From positions 45,875 through 109,874 of the IMG/VR virus record IMGVR_UViG_3300034418_007243: a stretch of DNA of 64,000 bases. The stretch is one strand, 5' to 3'. Positions 30,282 to 39,358 of this stretch are shown piece by piece (the first letter of the stretch is position 1; every line of letters starts with the position of its first letter). The position numbers were made by a program, and so were the translations under genes. This DNA comes from a virus. The notes beneath the pieces were generated by a model that saw nothing but the letters and a program-made list of their open reading frames with translations, did no database searches and had not been told where the DNA came from.

Positions 30282-33200
30282 ATGCCTACTTGTCCTAATA
30301 TAAATAGTCCTGAATGGAAAGCTTTAGTAAATAATCCTAACATAGGTACATTTCAAGCTTATAAAGATTTTTTTGAAAGTGGCACAATTAGAAGTGAGCA
30401 AGAAATACTGGACAAACTTGAACAAAGAGAAATGACTCCTATTAACCGTGGTATTAGTGAGCCTAATACACAAGAGTTATATGAAGAGTATGGAATGAAG
30501 TTTGAATTAAGTTTAAATATTGATTCTATAAAACAAGATAGAGCTACTGAATTTGCTGATAGATTAAGTAATGCTTTAGGTATAGATTATGAAATGATCA
30601 CTGCTTCAGAAGCTCAAGAGATTACTAAAGATGCTCAAAACCCTTGGTCTGGACAATCTGCATTTTTCTTTGGTGATAAGGTTTATTTTATCAATAATAG
30701 AATGACTACAGATCTTGTGTTTCATGAGTTTGCACACCCTTTAGTAAGAAGTTTAGCTAAACAAAACAGAAAACTTTTTGAAAACTTATTTAACCAGGTA
30801 CAACAGAGTAAAGAAGGACAAGATATAATTAATAGTGTTTTAGAAAAATATACTGAACTAGATCCAAATTCTGATTTATTTAAAGAAGAAGTAATTGTAC
30901 AAGCCCTTGAAAAAAGTTATAAAGATAAATCTGCAAACATTAAAAGTAGTAGCCCTTTTACAAAAGCTATTAAAAACTTGCTTTATGCAATTAAGCAAGC
31001 TATACGTCAAGTTTTTGGTAAAAGCCTCCCCGTTTCTAAACTTTCTGCTGAGACTACTCTTAATGAGCTTGCTAATATGTTAGAGCAAGGTGAAAAGTTT
31101 TCATTAGAAAAACAATTGATTACTAATGAAGATATTGTTGCTTATAATAAAGAAATGATAAATACTCTAACTAAAGAGTTGCAGTCAGTTGAAAAACAAG
31201 ATATACAAGCAAGCATTAACTCGTTTTATGACAAGTTAAATATTCAAATTGAAATGCTCAAAAAGAATAAAAATCTTGATGAGTTAGCTAGAATAATTTT
31301 ATATACTACAGGTAATGAGAATATCTTTGATATGAAGAGAGATCTTCAAGCTTATCAAAGTAAAGTTGTTAGAGAAACTGAAAAACTTCAAGATGAAATA
31401 GCTGAGTATAGAACTAGAGTCAAAGCTTTAGCTAATAGTATGTATACATTAGAAGTGGTTTTATCTAAAATGAAAAACCATATTAAAGATCTTGAAAAAA
31501 ATGCTGAGACTAGAGAAGCAATGCATAAAGCTCATTACTATGATAAAATTATTAATTATTGGGATGGGTTTATACAAGAAATAGAAAAAACATTATCTGA
31601 TGCTAATGTTCCTAATGATGCTAAGATAGTGTCATTAGTAAATTCTATTAGAAGAAGTATCCGTACATCTAAAGATGGTATTAATAAAATGATGGAAGAA
31701 GGTGCTATAGATGGTCTATGGCAACAATTAGCACCTATGAATAAAGATATTGGAGAAAGGTATGAAAGAATAATAGCAGAGCTAAAAAGAAAAAAGGCAC
31801 CCCGAGAAAAAATAAATAGAATCTTTAAAGAGTATCACGGTATGACTGAAGAGCAGTATAACCGTTTTAAAGAATTATCTAATAAGAAAGCAAAAGACGG
31901 ACTTTCAGTTAAAGAAGATCAAGAGTTAGCAACACTACAAGGTTTATCTAAATCTGGTTTATCTATAAGTAAAGAAAAGATTAGAGGATTAATAAAAGGA
32001 GAAATAGGGGACGCAAATTATTTTAATAGTTACTTGGAAGGTTATTTGTATAATACAGACCCGATTATTGGAGGTTTGGCGTTGTACACAAAGAATGCGT
32101 TGAATGAAGTGATGATAGTAACACAATCAAAGATGAACACATTTGCTGAAGAGCTTAGACCTTTGTTAGAAGCTGCAGGATATAATCCAACTAATAAAGG
32201 TAAGCTTGGTGAAGATGTTGGTTTCTTAGATACTGTTGCAAGATTTAATCCTGAGACAGGTGTTATGGAAGAGAAAAAGGTTTGGACATTCTTGAATCCT
32301 TTTAAGAATTATAGATATGATGAAGACCGTTTAGAGCGTAATCTTGCTGATGCTTATGATAATTGGATTATAAATAATACTGATGCAGCTAAGAAAGAAT
32401 ATCTTGATGCTAAAGCAGAACTAAGAGAGTTTAAGACTACATATATGAATCAGGAATATACTTCTGATTTTTATGCTAGAAAAGAAAGATTGCAGAAGAC
32501 AGCTGTAGGAAGAGAGGTTCTTGCTTATTTAGAAGATTTTTTCCAAAGATTGCGTGAAGTTACAGAACCTAATAATACTGAGATAGATAAATTAGATTCT
32601 TATGATATAGTACAAGCATTATGGAGAGAGTATAGACAAGCTCATTCTATGTATGATTTAAATGGTAAATTAAAATCAAATAAACCTGATCCTGTTACTG
32701 GTATATCTCCATTAGCTTTAGCTAAAGAAATGCGTCAATACAGAGAAGAAGGTAGAGATTTTTATGAATGGAAAGTAAGAACTAATGCTTTTGAAACTGC
32801 TTATAGAGATTATCAACAAGAACTTCTTGCTGAAGGTGTTGGTGAAAATCATCCTGATTATAAAGCAAGAATGGATTTGTGGAAACAACGTAATACTAGA
32901 GTTGTTATCAAGCAGGAATGGTATGAAGAGAAACGTAGAATATTAGCTGAAATAAAACAAATATTAGATAAGTTAAATTTGCCTGAGAATGAAAGAGCTA
33001 AAATAGATCAAGGTATTGTTTGGGAAAAAATTCTTGAGCTTACAGGTCTTTACAGAGATCAAGATGGTCAAATACAAGGACAGGAATTATCTGAAGGTAG
33101 TATACAAGAAGTAAAAGCTTTACAAGAGGAACTTGAAAGAATTAAAAACACTTCTGTAGGAAATAATGGTTTAACAAAAATAGAAAATGAAAGACTTAGT

Positions 33201-36182
33201 GATTTATTCAATATAAGAAAAGAAAGAGATTTTACTGCTGAAGAATTTAAAGAGTATAAGAAGTATATATCTAAAAAAAATATAGCTAGAGGAAAATTAT
33301 CAGGTACAGATAGATCTAACTTAATTAGATTATATAAACAGTTAGGTGAGCTTACATCTAGAAGTGCAACAGAATATTATGTTGATATAATGAATAATTG
33401 GCTGTCTAAATTAAATACAAATCCTTTATATCTAGAAACTGAAAGCCGTACTATTGAAACTCATAATGCTGACGTTATACTTCAAGATTATTTGATTAAT
33501 CCTTTATTAGCAGAAAATGAAGAATTCAAAAAATGGTTTGAAGCTAATCATATAAGAAAAGAAAAATGGAATGCTGAAGAAGGAGAGATGCAAGAAGTAT
33601 GGGAAAGAATATATGCTTGGAATGTAACAGAGCCTTCTGACCCTTCAATGTATGAAACATACACAATAAGAGATAGTGTAGGTAATGTTATTGATACTAT
33701 GAATGGTATGCCTACTATGAACTATTATTACAGAGCAGTAAAAAATAAATATAAGACAAGTAAAGTACAAGGAGTTACTATTGATAACAGAGGACGGTGG
33801 TTGCCTAAGTCTAGAGAAGAAATGGCTAAATCAGATGTTGCGGATAAGTATAAGTATATTAATGAAGAGTACTATGAACTGCAACAAAACAAACCTGAGT
33901 TATTTGCATTACTAGAAAAACTAAAAGAACACCATCTTAAAAATCAAGAAGGTCTTGGAAGATATTCCAAATTATATTTGGATATGCCACGTTTTCAAAA
34001 AGACAATTTAGAAGGTTTACAAAGTACAAGTTTAAATGATGCTAAGAAAAAAGGCTATACAGGTTTAACTTGGTTAGCTAAAAGAATTAGAGGCTTTTTT
34101 AAACGTGAAGCAGATGATGCTGATCAAGGTTTCAATGAGAATCTAAATTTTAATTTAGTACGTGTAGATATGTTTGATAATGAAATTACAAACATTCCTA
34201 TAGCTGGTTTATATAATTTAGATTATGATGATGTTTCTACAGATATTACATATACTATGATGAGGTATATGTTTTCTGCAGAACGTCAAAAACAGTTGAT
34301 TAACATCTCACCTTTTGTAAGGTCTGTGCAAAAAACTGTAAAGGATAACCCTATTATTGATACTAAAAAAATAGATAAGGATAATTTCTTAAATAGAAAT
34401 ATTATAAAGTATATTCCTAAAGGAGATAAGGTTAGAGAAAAAGCAATAGACAATTTTATTTCTAGAGAGTTTGAAGGACAGAACAAAGCAGGTGTTGCAG
34501 CTGATAGTGTCTTTCTAAATAACTTTTCTAATCTATTATTTAAGAGAGCATCATTTGCTTTCTTTGCATTAAACATACCATCAGCTTTAAAGAACTCTTT
34601 AGGTATGAAGTTTCAACATATGATTGAAGCTGCAGGTGGTGAATATGTAGATATACCTAGTTTGGGTAAAGGAAAAATGTGGGCGTATAGAGTTATGGCT
34701 GAATACTCTGGTAAAATGCTATACCAAAAAAGAGGAGCTTTAACATTAGATCATCAAATTGTAGAAATCTTTGATCCTATACAAGATAGATTTGCAGAGA
34801 AGTTTGGTGAAAGATTATCTAGAACTGTAGCATCTGACGCAGCAGGTTTAAGTTGGTTATATAGCATACGTAAATGGGTAGAAGCACAAGCAGCTATGGA
34901 ACTGTTTGCCGGTATGGCTTACAAGCAAAAAATAAATAGACGAGTTAATGGTGAAGTACAAGAAATAAGTTACTTAGATGCTTGGGAACTAAACAACGAT
35001 AAACAGATAACATTAAAGTCTGGTATTGATGTAAGATATGGTAAAAAACCTACACTACATAAATTAAAAGCAGGTGATACTTTGCAATCACTATCTGAGA
35101 AATATAATGTCCCTCTTGAAGAGCTTGAAGATATTTTAGGCAAGCAAAACTTCCAAGAAAAAATACTTGAAGCAGAAAGTTATGAAGCAGATAGACAACA
35201 AGAACTAGATGATATAACTCCATTAACTGAGGATTCTGATTTACTTGAAAGAGAAAAGTATCAAAATGCTGTAGATTTTATTAATAAAAAATATGATCAA
35301 AAAGTAGAAGATACACTTACTATTAAAATAGATAATACTTTATTTAAGTTATTTAAGAATAGACAACAGCAGGTGCAGAATGATATGGGTGGTGCGTATG
35401 CTAAATTTGATCAACCAGAAATGCAAAGATATTTATGGTTTAGATTTGTTTCTTATATGAGAAAGTATTTTACTACTATGGCTCTTAAGAGATGGGGATT
35501 TTCTGGACGTTTATTTAATCCAAGAGCAAGACTTAATCCTGGATTAGGTGAAGCACAAATGGGTTATTATATTGAAACTGGTAGAACTCTTATTAATATA
35601 ATGAGAACAGGCGGTAAAGAATTAGCATATTTAACATCTTCAGAAAAAGCAGCATTAATGCGTTTTGGTACAGAGGTTGTTATGCTTTGGCTTACAATGA
35701 TGGCCTTTGGATTATTTGGCTGGGATCCTGAAGATGAAGATAGAATTGCTAAACTTAGAGCTAAGACAGGAGCATTACCTTTTCCTTTTTCAGAAACAGA
35801 TCCTAAAAGACCCTTTAATCTTAAAGGTTACTTAGATGTACATGCGTTACACTTACTAATGCAAGTAAGAGCAGAAAATGAACAGTTTAATTTATTGACT
35901 GGAGGTGTGCAACAGTATGCGTCATTAACAGATATTAAGTCTGTAGCATTTGGACCTACTATGGATTCATATACGCAAATATACAATGACTTAATGAACA
36001 TTATGACAGGTAGTTCTAAAGCTCAGTATACAAGAAGAATTGGACCTTATGAATGGCAACAAAAAGGAGGATCTAAATTACTTGCACACTTAGCAACAAC
36101 TGTAGGCCTTACAGGTAGTACTGTAGATCCTGTTAAAGCTGTTCAAGGTTTCCAAGCATTCCAGGCTAAAGTTAAGAGATAA
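30282..36182 (+). CDS. Giant virion protein with zincin motif and LysM repeat
   Basis: 1966 residues, starting six bases after the preceding giant gene. A zincin HEFAH motif lies at residues 148-152 (30723-30737). Long coiled-coil stretches occupy about 355-430 and much of the middle. Residues about 1592-1624 match a LysM peptidoglycan-binding repeat (HKLKAGDTLQSLSEKYNVPLEELEDIL). Near the C-terminus is a hydrophobic helix (VVMLWLTMMAFGLFG, about 1797-1811), followed by a region ending VQGFQAFQAKVKR. The position, last in the rightward block and beside the RNA polymerase protein, matches the third large protein in crAss-like ejection/transcription clusters. Whether the zincin self-processes the polyproteins or cuts host proteins cannot be told from sequence. 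Confidence 0.65.
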   Translation: MPTCPNINSPEWKALVNNPNIGTFQAYKDFFESGTIRSEQEILDKLEQREMTPINRGISEPNTQELYEEYGMKFELSLNIDSIKQDRATEFADRLSNALGIDYEMITASEAQEITKDAQNPWSGQSAFFFGDKVYFINNRMTTDLVFHEFAHPLVRSLAKQNRKLFENLFNQVQQSKEGQDIINSVLEKYTELDPNSDLFKEEVIVQALEKSYKDKSANIKSSSPFTKAIKNLLYAIKQAIRQVFGKSLPVSKLSAETTLNELANMLEQGEKFSLEKQLITNEDIVAYNKEMINTLTKELQSVEKQDIQASINSFYDKLNIQIEMLKKNKNLDELARIILYTTGNENIFDMKRDLQAYQSKVVRETEKLQDEIAEYRTRVKALANSMYTLEVVLSKMKNHIKDLEKNAETREAMHKAHYYDKIINYWDGFIQEIEKTLSDANVPNDAKIVSLVNSIRRSIRTSKDGINKMMEEGAIDGLWQQLAPMNKDIGERYERIIAELKRKKAPREKINRIFKEYHGMTEEQYNRFKELSNKKAKDGLSVKEDQELATLQGLSKSGLSISKEKIRGLIKGEIGDANYFNSYLEGYLYNTDPIIGGLALYTKNALNEVMIVTQSKMNTFAEELRPLLEAAGYNPTNKGKLGEDVGFLDTVARFNPETGVMEEKKVWTFLNPFKNYRYDEDRLERNLADAYDNWIINNTDAAKKEYLDAKAELREFKTTYMNQEYTSDFYARKERLQKTAVGREVLAYLEDFFQRLREVTEPNNTEIDKLDSYDIVQALWREYRQAHSMYDLNGKLKSNKPDPVTGISPLALAKEMRQYREEGRDFYEWKVRTNAFETAYRDYQQELLAEGVGENHPDYKARMDLWKQRNTRVVIKQEWYEEKRRILAEIKQILDKLNLPENERAKIDQGIVWEKILELTGLYRDQDGQIQGQELSEGSIQEVKALQEELERIKNTSVGNNGLTKIENERLSDLFNIRKERDFTAEEFKEYKKYISKKNIARGKLSGTDRSNLIRLYKQLGELTSRSATEYYVDIMNNWLSKLNTNPLYLETESRTIETHNADVILQDYLINPLLAENEEFKKWFEANHIRKEKWNAEEGEMQEVWERIYAWNVTEPSDPSMYETYTIRDSVGNVIDTMNGMPTMNYYYRAVKNKYKTSKVQGVTIDNRGRWLPKSREEMAKSDVADKYKYINEEYYELQQNKPELFALLEKLKEHHLKNQEGLGRYSKLYLDMPRFQKDNLEGLQSTSLNDAKKKGYTGLTWLAKRIRGFFKREADDADQGFNENLNFNLVRVDMFDNEITNIPIAGLYNLDYDDVSTDITYTMMRYMFSAERQKQLINISPFVRSVQKTVKDNPIIDTKKIDKDNFLNRNIIKYIPKGDKVREKAIDNFISREFEGQNKAGVAADSVFLNNFSNLLFKRASFAFFALNIPSALKNSLGMKFQHMIEAAGGEYVDIPSLGKGKMWAYRVMAEYSGKMLYQKRGALTLDHQIVEIFDPIQDRFAEKFGERLSRTVASDAAGLSWLYSIRKWVEAQAAMELFAGMAYKQKINRRVNGEVQEISYLDAWELNNDKQITLKSGIDVRYGKKPTLHKLKAGDTLQSLSEKYNVPLEELEDILGKQNFQEKILEAESYEADRQQELDDITPLTEDSDLLEREKYQNAVDFINKKYDQKVEDTLTIKIDNTLFKLFKNRQQQVQNDMGGAYAKFDQPEMQRYLWFRFVSYMRKYFTTMALKRWGFSGRLFNPRARLNPGLGEAQMGYYIETGRTLINIMRTGGKELAYLTSSEKAALMRFGTEVVMLWLTMMAFGLFGWDPEDEDRIAKLRAKTGALPFPFSETDPKRPFNLKGYLDVHALHLLMQVRAENEQFNLLTGGVQQYASLTDIKSVAFGPTMDSYTQIYNDLMNIMTGSSKAQYTRRIGPYEWQQKGGSKLLAHLATTVGLTGSTVDPVKAVQGFQAFQAKVKR

Positions 36183-36207
36183 TACTTCTATAGCAGTCTT
36201 AGTTGTG

Positions 36208-36241
36208 AAAAAAAAAAGAGAGAAGAAAAAATCTTCTCTCT
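36208..36241 (-). terminator. Intrinsic terminator at the end of the leftward block
   Basis: AGAGAGAAGA (36217-36226) and its exact complement (36232-36241) flank a five-base loop. Read leftward, the stem is followed by ten U. Read rightward there is no U-tract, so it mainly serves the leftward transcript that ends with the endolysin gene. Confidence 0.8.
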
Positions 36242-36266
36242 AGACACATAAGGAATCAAGTTGGCT

Positions 36267-37004
36267 TTACTTATCAAATTTAGTTAAGTTATATTTTTTT
36301 ATAATGCTTCTAAGTTTGCACTGATAGCAACTATTCATACAGCTTGTAGCATAAAGATACTTTCCTTTAGCTCTAAATTTTTTAGATTGTTCTACTGTAC
36401 TGCCACCACATAAAGCTTTAATCCAAGATTTAACTGTAGGTTTTCCTTTTATTCTAGGAGCATATACTCTTGTTAAAAGAGATACATGACTTCTTAGCGA
36501 AAACCAATGAGATTTAAATTTAGTAAACTTATCATCTAGATTATCATCAGCTGCTACTAAATATCCTAACTCCTGACCACGGTACTTATGACCAAAAAGA
36601 TTATTGCCTTCTACGGCTAATCTTGATATACCAAAGTTACTTTCTAATATGGCCTGTGCTATTACAATACTAGGTTTTATTTTAGGATAAGACTTGACTT
36701 CTTTCTGTGTAGCTTCACCTATAAAATTAATGAACTCTTGAATATGTATTTCTTTCCAAGTTTTAAATCTTGATCTTACAATATAATCATTATACTTTAT
36801 ATGTTCTCCTCTCCATTCAGAAGCAGTTAACCATTTTCTATTTACTGGTAATGCAAAAAGATTGTACTCTGTATCTTTGCTGACATCATATCTGCCAGCA
36901 TAAACTTCAGTACCAAAATCTTCTTTAACTTCTTTTTTATTAGTTGATATAAAATTTAAACTAAATAAGTATATAGCTATAGTAGCTAAAAACTTCTTAG
37001 TCAT
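36267..37004 (-). CDS. Endolysin, glucosaminidase (GH73-like)
   Basis: 245 residues. The N-terminus is a hydrophobic signal or anchor (KKFLATIAIYLFSLNFIS). Residues about 108-170 carry the glucosaminidase signature KPSIVIAQAILESNFGISRL...NNLFGHK, where the Glu of AILES is the likely catalytic residue. The C-terminus contains several cysteines (CMNSCYQC). It would cleave glycan strands of peptidoglycan, and the signal suggests export by the host Sec route or membrane anchoring. The start codon overlaps the stop of the upstream 67-codon gene (TAATG). It is the last gene of the leftward operon, just before a strong terminator. It fits a lysis enzyme, though a hydrolase acting at entry is possible. 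Confidence 0.8.
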   Translation of the reverse strand: MTKKFLATIAIYLFSLNFISTNKKEVKEDFGTEVYAGRYDVSKDTEYNLFALPVNRKWLTASEWRGEHIKYNDYIVRSRFKTWKEIHIQEFINFIGEATQKEVKSYPKIKPSIVIAQAILESNFGISRLAVEGNNLFGHKYRGQELGYLVAADDNLDDKFTKFKSHWFSLRSHVSLLTRVYAPRIKGKPTVKSWIKALCGGSTVEQSKKFRAKGKYLYATSCMNSCYQCKLRSIIKKYNLTKFDK

Positions 37005-37207
37005 TAGGCTTGATTAAGCATTTTAGACCAACCAATAGCAGCTTCTTTAACGTGAGCCATATATCTTAGCTTTTCTTCTTCTGTCTGTTCTGACTTACCA
37101 ACTTCAAAAGCTCTTTCTATTGCTTCAATATATTCACCTAAAGTAAACAATCTAGCTTCTTCTCTAATTCCTATTTGAGCAAGATTGTTTTTAAATACAT
37201 CTGACAT
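37004..37207 (-). CDS. Small hypothetical protein coupled to the endolysin
   Basis: 67 residues, helical, no cysteines and no membrane segment. It reads MSDVFKNNLAQIGIREEARL and ends KMLNQA. The stop shares a base with the endolysin ATG, so the two are translationally coupled. A terminator hairpin lies 29 bases upstream of its start, so expression needs read-through or a weak promoter in the short gap. I do not recognise the family. A holin role is unlikely because there is no hydrophobic stretch. Confidence 0.6.
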   Translation of the reverse strand: MSDVFKNNLAQIGIREEARLFTLGEYIEAIERAFEVGKSEQTEEEKLRYMAHVKEAAIGWSKMLNQA

Positions 37208-37228
37208 AATTATTGTAGTTTAATTAGG

Positions 37229-37257
37229 AAAAAAAGGAGAGTTAAAAATAACTCTCC
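37229..37257 (-). terminator. Intrinsic terminator after the MazG-like gene
   Basis: GGAGAGTTA (37236-37244) pairs perfectly with TAACTCTCC (37249-37257) around an AAAA loop. Read leftward it is followed by seven U (A-run 37229-37235). Confidence 0.85.
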
Positions 37258-37284
37258 CCAAATTTCAAATATGAAAAACGATAG

Positions 37285-37587
37285 CTAATCTTTAACAAAT
37301 TGTCCATCAACCATTTTACCTGTTCTATCTTTAATAGTATGCCAGGCTGATTCAAGACAATCTTCAAGGTTCATATCTTGCATGTGAGCTTGTATCAATA
37401 GTGTTACCATTATATCTCCAAGCGCATCTTTAATTTCTTCTTTGTCATCTGTTATTATAGCATGACATAGTTCTGATAATTCTTCTACAGTTTTCATAGC
37501 TTGTGCATAAGGTTTAGGATCTTTTAGTATTCCTTTTTCTTCTGCCCATGCTATAATCAAACATTCTAATTCATAATAGTCCATCAT
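37285..37587 (-). CDS. MazG-like nucleotide pyrophosphohydrolase
   Basis: 100 residues, the length of a single MazG-like domain. The metal-binding signature is visible as KTVEELSELCHAI (ExxE) followed by EEIKDALGDIMVTL (ExxD). Enzymes of this all-alpha NTP pyrophosphatase superfamily hydrolyse (d)NTPs to monophosphates. In phages they are proposed to remove modified nucleotides or lower ppGpp levels. It stands alone between a terminator downstream and the radical SAM gene 42 bases upstream. The substrate cannot be inferred. An alternative start at the second Met changes one residue only. Confidence 0.8.
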   Translation of the reverse strand: MMDYYELECLIIAWAEEKGILKDPKPYAQAMKTVEELSELCHAIITDDKEEIKDALGDIMVTLLIQAHMQDMNLEDCLESAWHTIKDRTGKMVDGQFVKD

Positions 37588-37629
37588 ATCTTTGATTTTG
37601 TGTATACAATATATTGAGATAATTTCATA

Positions 37630-38463
37630 TTAAAAAATATATCTTATAGTATTTAAAGGAAAATACTGACTATATATCTTTTTAAATTTATCAATATATT
37701 TAGTTTTATTTTTTATTGGATAACGCATTACTCCTGATTGATTTTTTATTTCATTAGAAAACCTCATAAGTTCTCTAGCTTCTGGAGATGCTTTTTGCAT
37801 TTGTAATGGATGATTAGTTAATGCTATTACCTCACATTTATTTACACCAGCTAGTTCTTTTACATTACAAAATAAGTCATCATACTCATATGTCCAGCCT
37901 GGTACAAATATTACTGGGCTATAGTTTATATGTACTTCCCATCCTAAATCAATTAATCTATCTATATCATATATTCTAGATATAATTTTTTGCATTTTAG
38001 GTTCTAGAATATCTGAATATACTTGAGGCATTAAACTAACTCTTACTCTTGGTTTTTTGTTAAAGTTATTTACATTAAGTTTCAACAGACCAGGGTATTT
38101 AGTAGCCATTGTTGTATTTAATCTTGGATGATCATCATACCGTTTAAGATAATTATATAAAGATTCAGGAAGATGTTTTTGCATAAGTACAAGATCTGTG
38201 TTACATGCAATATCTACCATAGTATATACAGGGTCCTGTTGATCTGGTACTTTTGTATAACCTTTTTCCCACTCTACTACAGATTGAAATATGTCATCTA
38301 CATTAGTATTTACAAATACTCTTTTACCATTATACCTAGACATGTAACAGTAAGTATCAACACAACCTCCGTAACAACCATATATTAGATTGGGTGCTAT
38401 ACAATTAGCACTATTATTATTTGGTTTTGTTATTAAAGTTTTTGTTTTTTGAGTTTTTATCAT
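37630..38463 (-). CDS. Radical SAM protein, spore photoproduct lyase-like, with atypical Cys spacing
   Basis: 277 residues. Near the N-terminus the sequence GCYGGCVDTYCYM places three cysteines followed by an aromatic residue, as in radical SAM enzymes. The spacing is C-x3-C-x4-C instead of the usual C-x3-C-x2-C. Downstream, VRVSLMPQVYSDILEP and WEVHINYSPVIFVPGW resemble strands of the SPL-family radical SAM barrel. Family members cleave SAM, and the best-known one repairs the spore photoproduct thymine dimer in DNA. Role here is inferred as DNA-lesion repair or nucleotide modification. The upstream zinc-ribbon gene overlaps its start by 47 bases. No other Met lies before the cysteines, so this start is favoured. 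Confidence 0.6.
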   Translation of the reverse strand: MIKTQKTKTLITKPNNNSANCIAPNLIYGCYGGCVDTYCYMSRYNGKRVFVNTNVDDIFQSVVEWEKGYTKVPDQQDPVYTMVDIACNTDLVLMQKHLPESLYNYLKRYDDHPRLNTTMATKYPGLLKLNVNNFNKKPRVRVSLMPQVYSDILEPKMQKIISRIYDIDRLIDLGWEVHINYSPVIFVPGWTYEYDDLFCNVKELAGVNKCEVIALTNHPLQMQKASPEARELMRFSNEIKNQSGVMRYPIKNKTKYIDKFKKIYSQYFPLNTIRYIF

Positions 38464-38641
38464 AATTATATGCGTTCATTATTCTTGCAGGAATTACTTT
38501 TGTGTTATTGCATCTATCACAACATCTGCCATTATTGATAGGTTGAGCATTATGTCCCTTGTCAAATACAACTTTTTGCAATCCTTCTTTGTCAGTTATA
38601 ACATTACCTAAGATGTCTTTATTACAGATACTACATTTCAT
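38417..38641 (-). CDS. Small zinc-ribbon protein
   Basis: 74 residues from the preferred ATG at 38641. A longer frame starts at 38680 but would overlap the upstream gene. Two CxxC pairs are visible: CSIC near the N-terminus and CDRC within GRCCDRCNNTKVIPARI. The GHNAQPINNGRCC segment resembles a widespread small phage zinc-binding protein. It probably binds one zinc ion; role unknown. Its 3' end overlaps the radical SAM gene by 47 bases, which is unusual in this compact but mostly non-overlapping operon. Confidence 0.65.
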   Translation of the reverse strand: MKCSICNKDILGNVITDKEGLQKVVFDKGHNAQPINNGRCCDRCNNTKVIPARIMNAYNYDKNSKNKNFNNKTK

Positions 38642-38654
38642 TTTACTTTTTATT

Positions 38655-39011
38655 TTAATACATTTTGGATATGGATTCATCTATACCATAGTCAATCAAT
38701 ACCTGCCTCCCTTGATAAATTCCCCAATTCTGATGATTGTATAGATCGCAGTTATAAAAGTCCATGTGAGGAAATGTGTTTTTGATTTCAAATATATAAT
38801 TTTCTACAAAATAGTTAATCTCTGTGCATCTTTTTTGGATCACTATGCCAAACCTGGACCAGACTAAAGGAGCCAATAGTTTTCTGCACTTACCGGATTC
38901 CCATACTGCTTTTTCATTTTTACCCTGCAGATACCCTCTGCGATCTATAGGTATTTTGATGGCATATTTGCCTATCAGAAAAACTACCCTTGTTGATATT
39001 TCAATTCTCAT
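38655..39011 (-). CDS. Minimal protein kinase-like protein
   Basis: 118 residues, far shorter than a normal kinase domain (about 250). I see a possible beta-3 Lys in YAIKIPID, a Glu in NEKAVWE that could be the helix-C residue, a hinge-like FGIVIQKR, and a C-terminal DLYNHQNWGIYQGRQVLIDYG resembling the kinase/aminoglycoside-phosphotransferase catalytic loop (D-x-x-x-N) and the metal-binding DYG. Unrelated small phage proteins with this pattern exist as hypotheticals. The order of motifs fits a condensed kinase fold; activity is uncertain. It begins inside the end of the 56-codon gene upstream (11-base overlap). Confidence 0.5.
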   Translation of the reverse strand: MRIEISTRVVFLIGKYAIKIPIDRRGYLQGKNEKAVWESGKCRKLLAPLVWSRFGIVIQKRCTEINYFVENYIFEIKNTFPHMDFYNCDLYNHQNWGIYQGRQVLIDYGIDESISKMY

Positions 39012-39171
39012 CTAAATGTTTTTTTAGTCTATTAATTATTTTAGTGGCTAATTTACCCTCTTGAGAAGAAGAACCATTTTTAAATTTAATAAACTCATAG
39101 ACACCAACTATGTCCTCTATTTCTTCCAACCTCAATTTTACTTTTACAAAATTATTTTTTTTGCTGATCAT
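39001..39171 (-). CDS. Small hypothetical protein, 56 residues
   Basis: An ATG at 39171 opens 56 codons ending TGA at 39001. It is preceded by the repeated leader AAAACCAAAACAAAG used by the neighbouring genes. It starts within the last codons of the 68-residue gene (20-base overlap) and its end overlaps the kinase-like gene start by 11 bases, so the three form a coupled chain. The product is basic and Lys/Glu-rich (MISKKNNFVKVKLRLEEIED...), with no recognisable domain. The leader plus the overlap pattern argue that it is real. Confidence 0.6.
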   Translation of the reverse strand: MISKKNNFVKVKLRLEEIEDIVGVYEFIKFKNGSSSQEGKLATKIINRLKKHLDEN

Positions 39172-39358
39172 CTTTGTTTTGGTTTTCTATCCATCTTCTA
39201 AATGCTATTGCTACATCTCCATCATGCCAATTTTTTTTATCAGCAGTTTCTTCAACATCTTCAATAACAAAATTTAATATGCTATCAAAATTATTTGGAG
39301 TGTCTATATTTAGTCTGTTAAAAATATCAATCAACATACTTGCTATTTCTTCTTTCAT
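39152..39358 (-). CDS. Small conserved-looking hypothetical protein
   Basis: 68 residues, acidic and helical. The segment KNWHDGDVAIAFRRWIENQ is distinctive and seems familiar from other phage hypotheticals, but no function is known to me. It starts directly after the leader AAAACAAAACAAAG and overlaps the upstream gene by 32 bases. It probably belongs to a cassette of small leader-linked genes expressed together. Confidence 0.6.
   Translation of the reverse strand: MKEEIASMLIDIFNRLNIDTPNNFDSILNFVIEDVEETADKKNWHDGDVAIAFRRWIENQNKDDQQKK

Noticed and set aside
37264-37274. Possible -7 box CATATTTG upstream of the small gene at 37207
   Set aside because: The first base is wrong for TAnnTTTG and the implied start site falls in the terminator stem.
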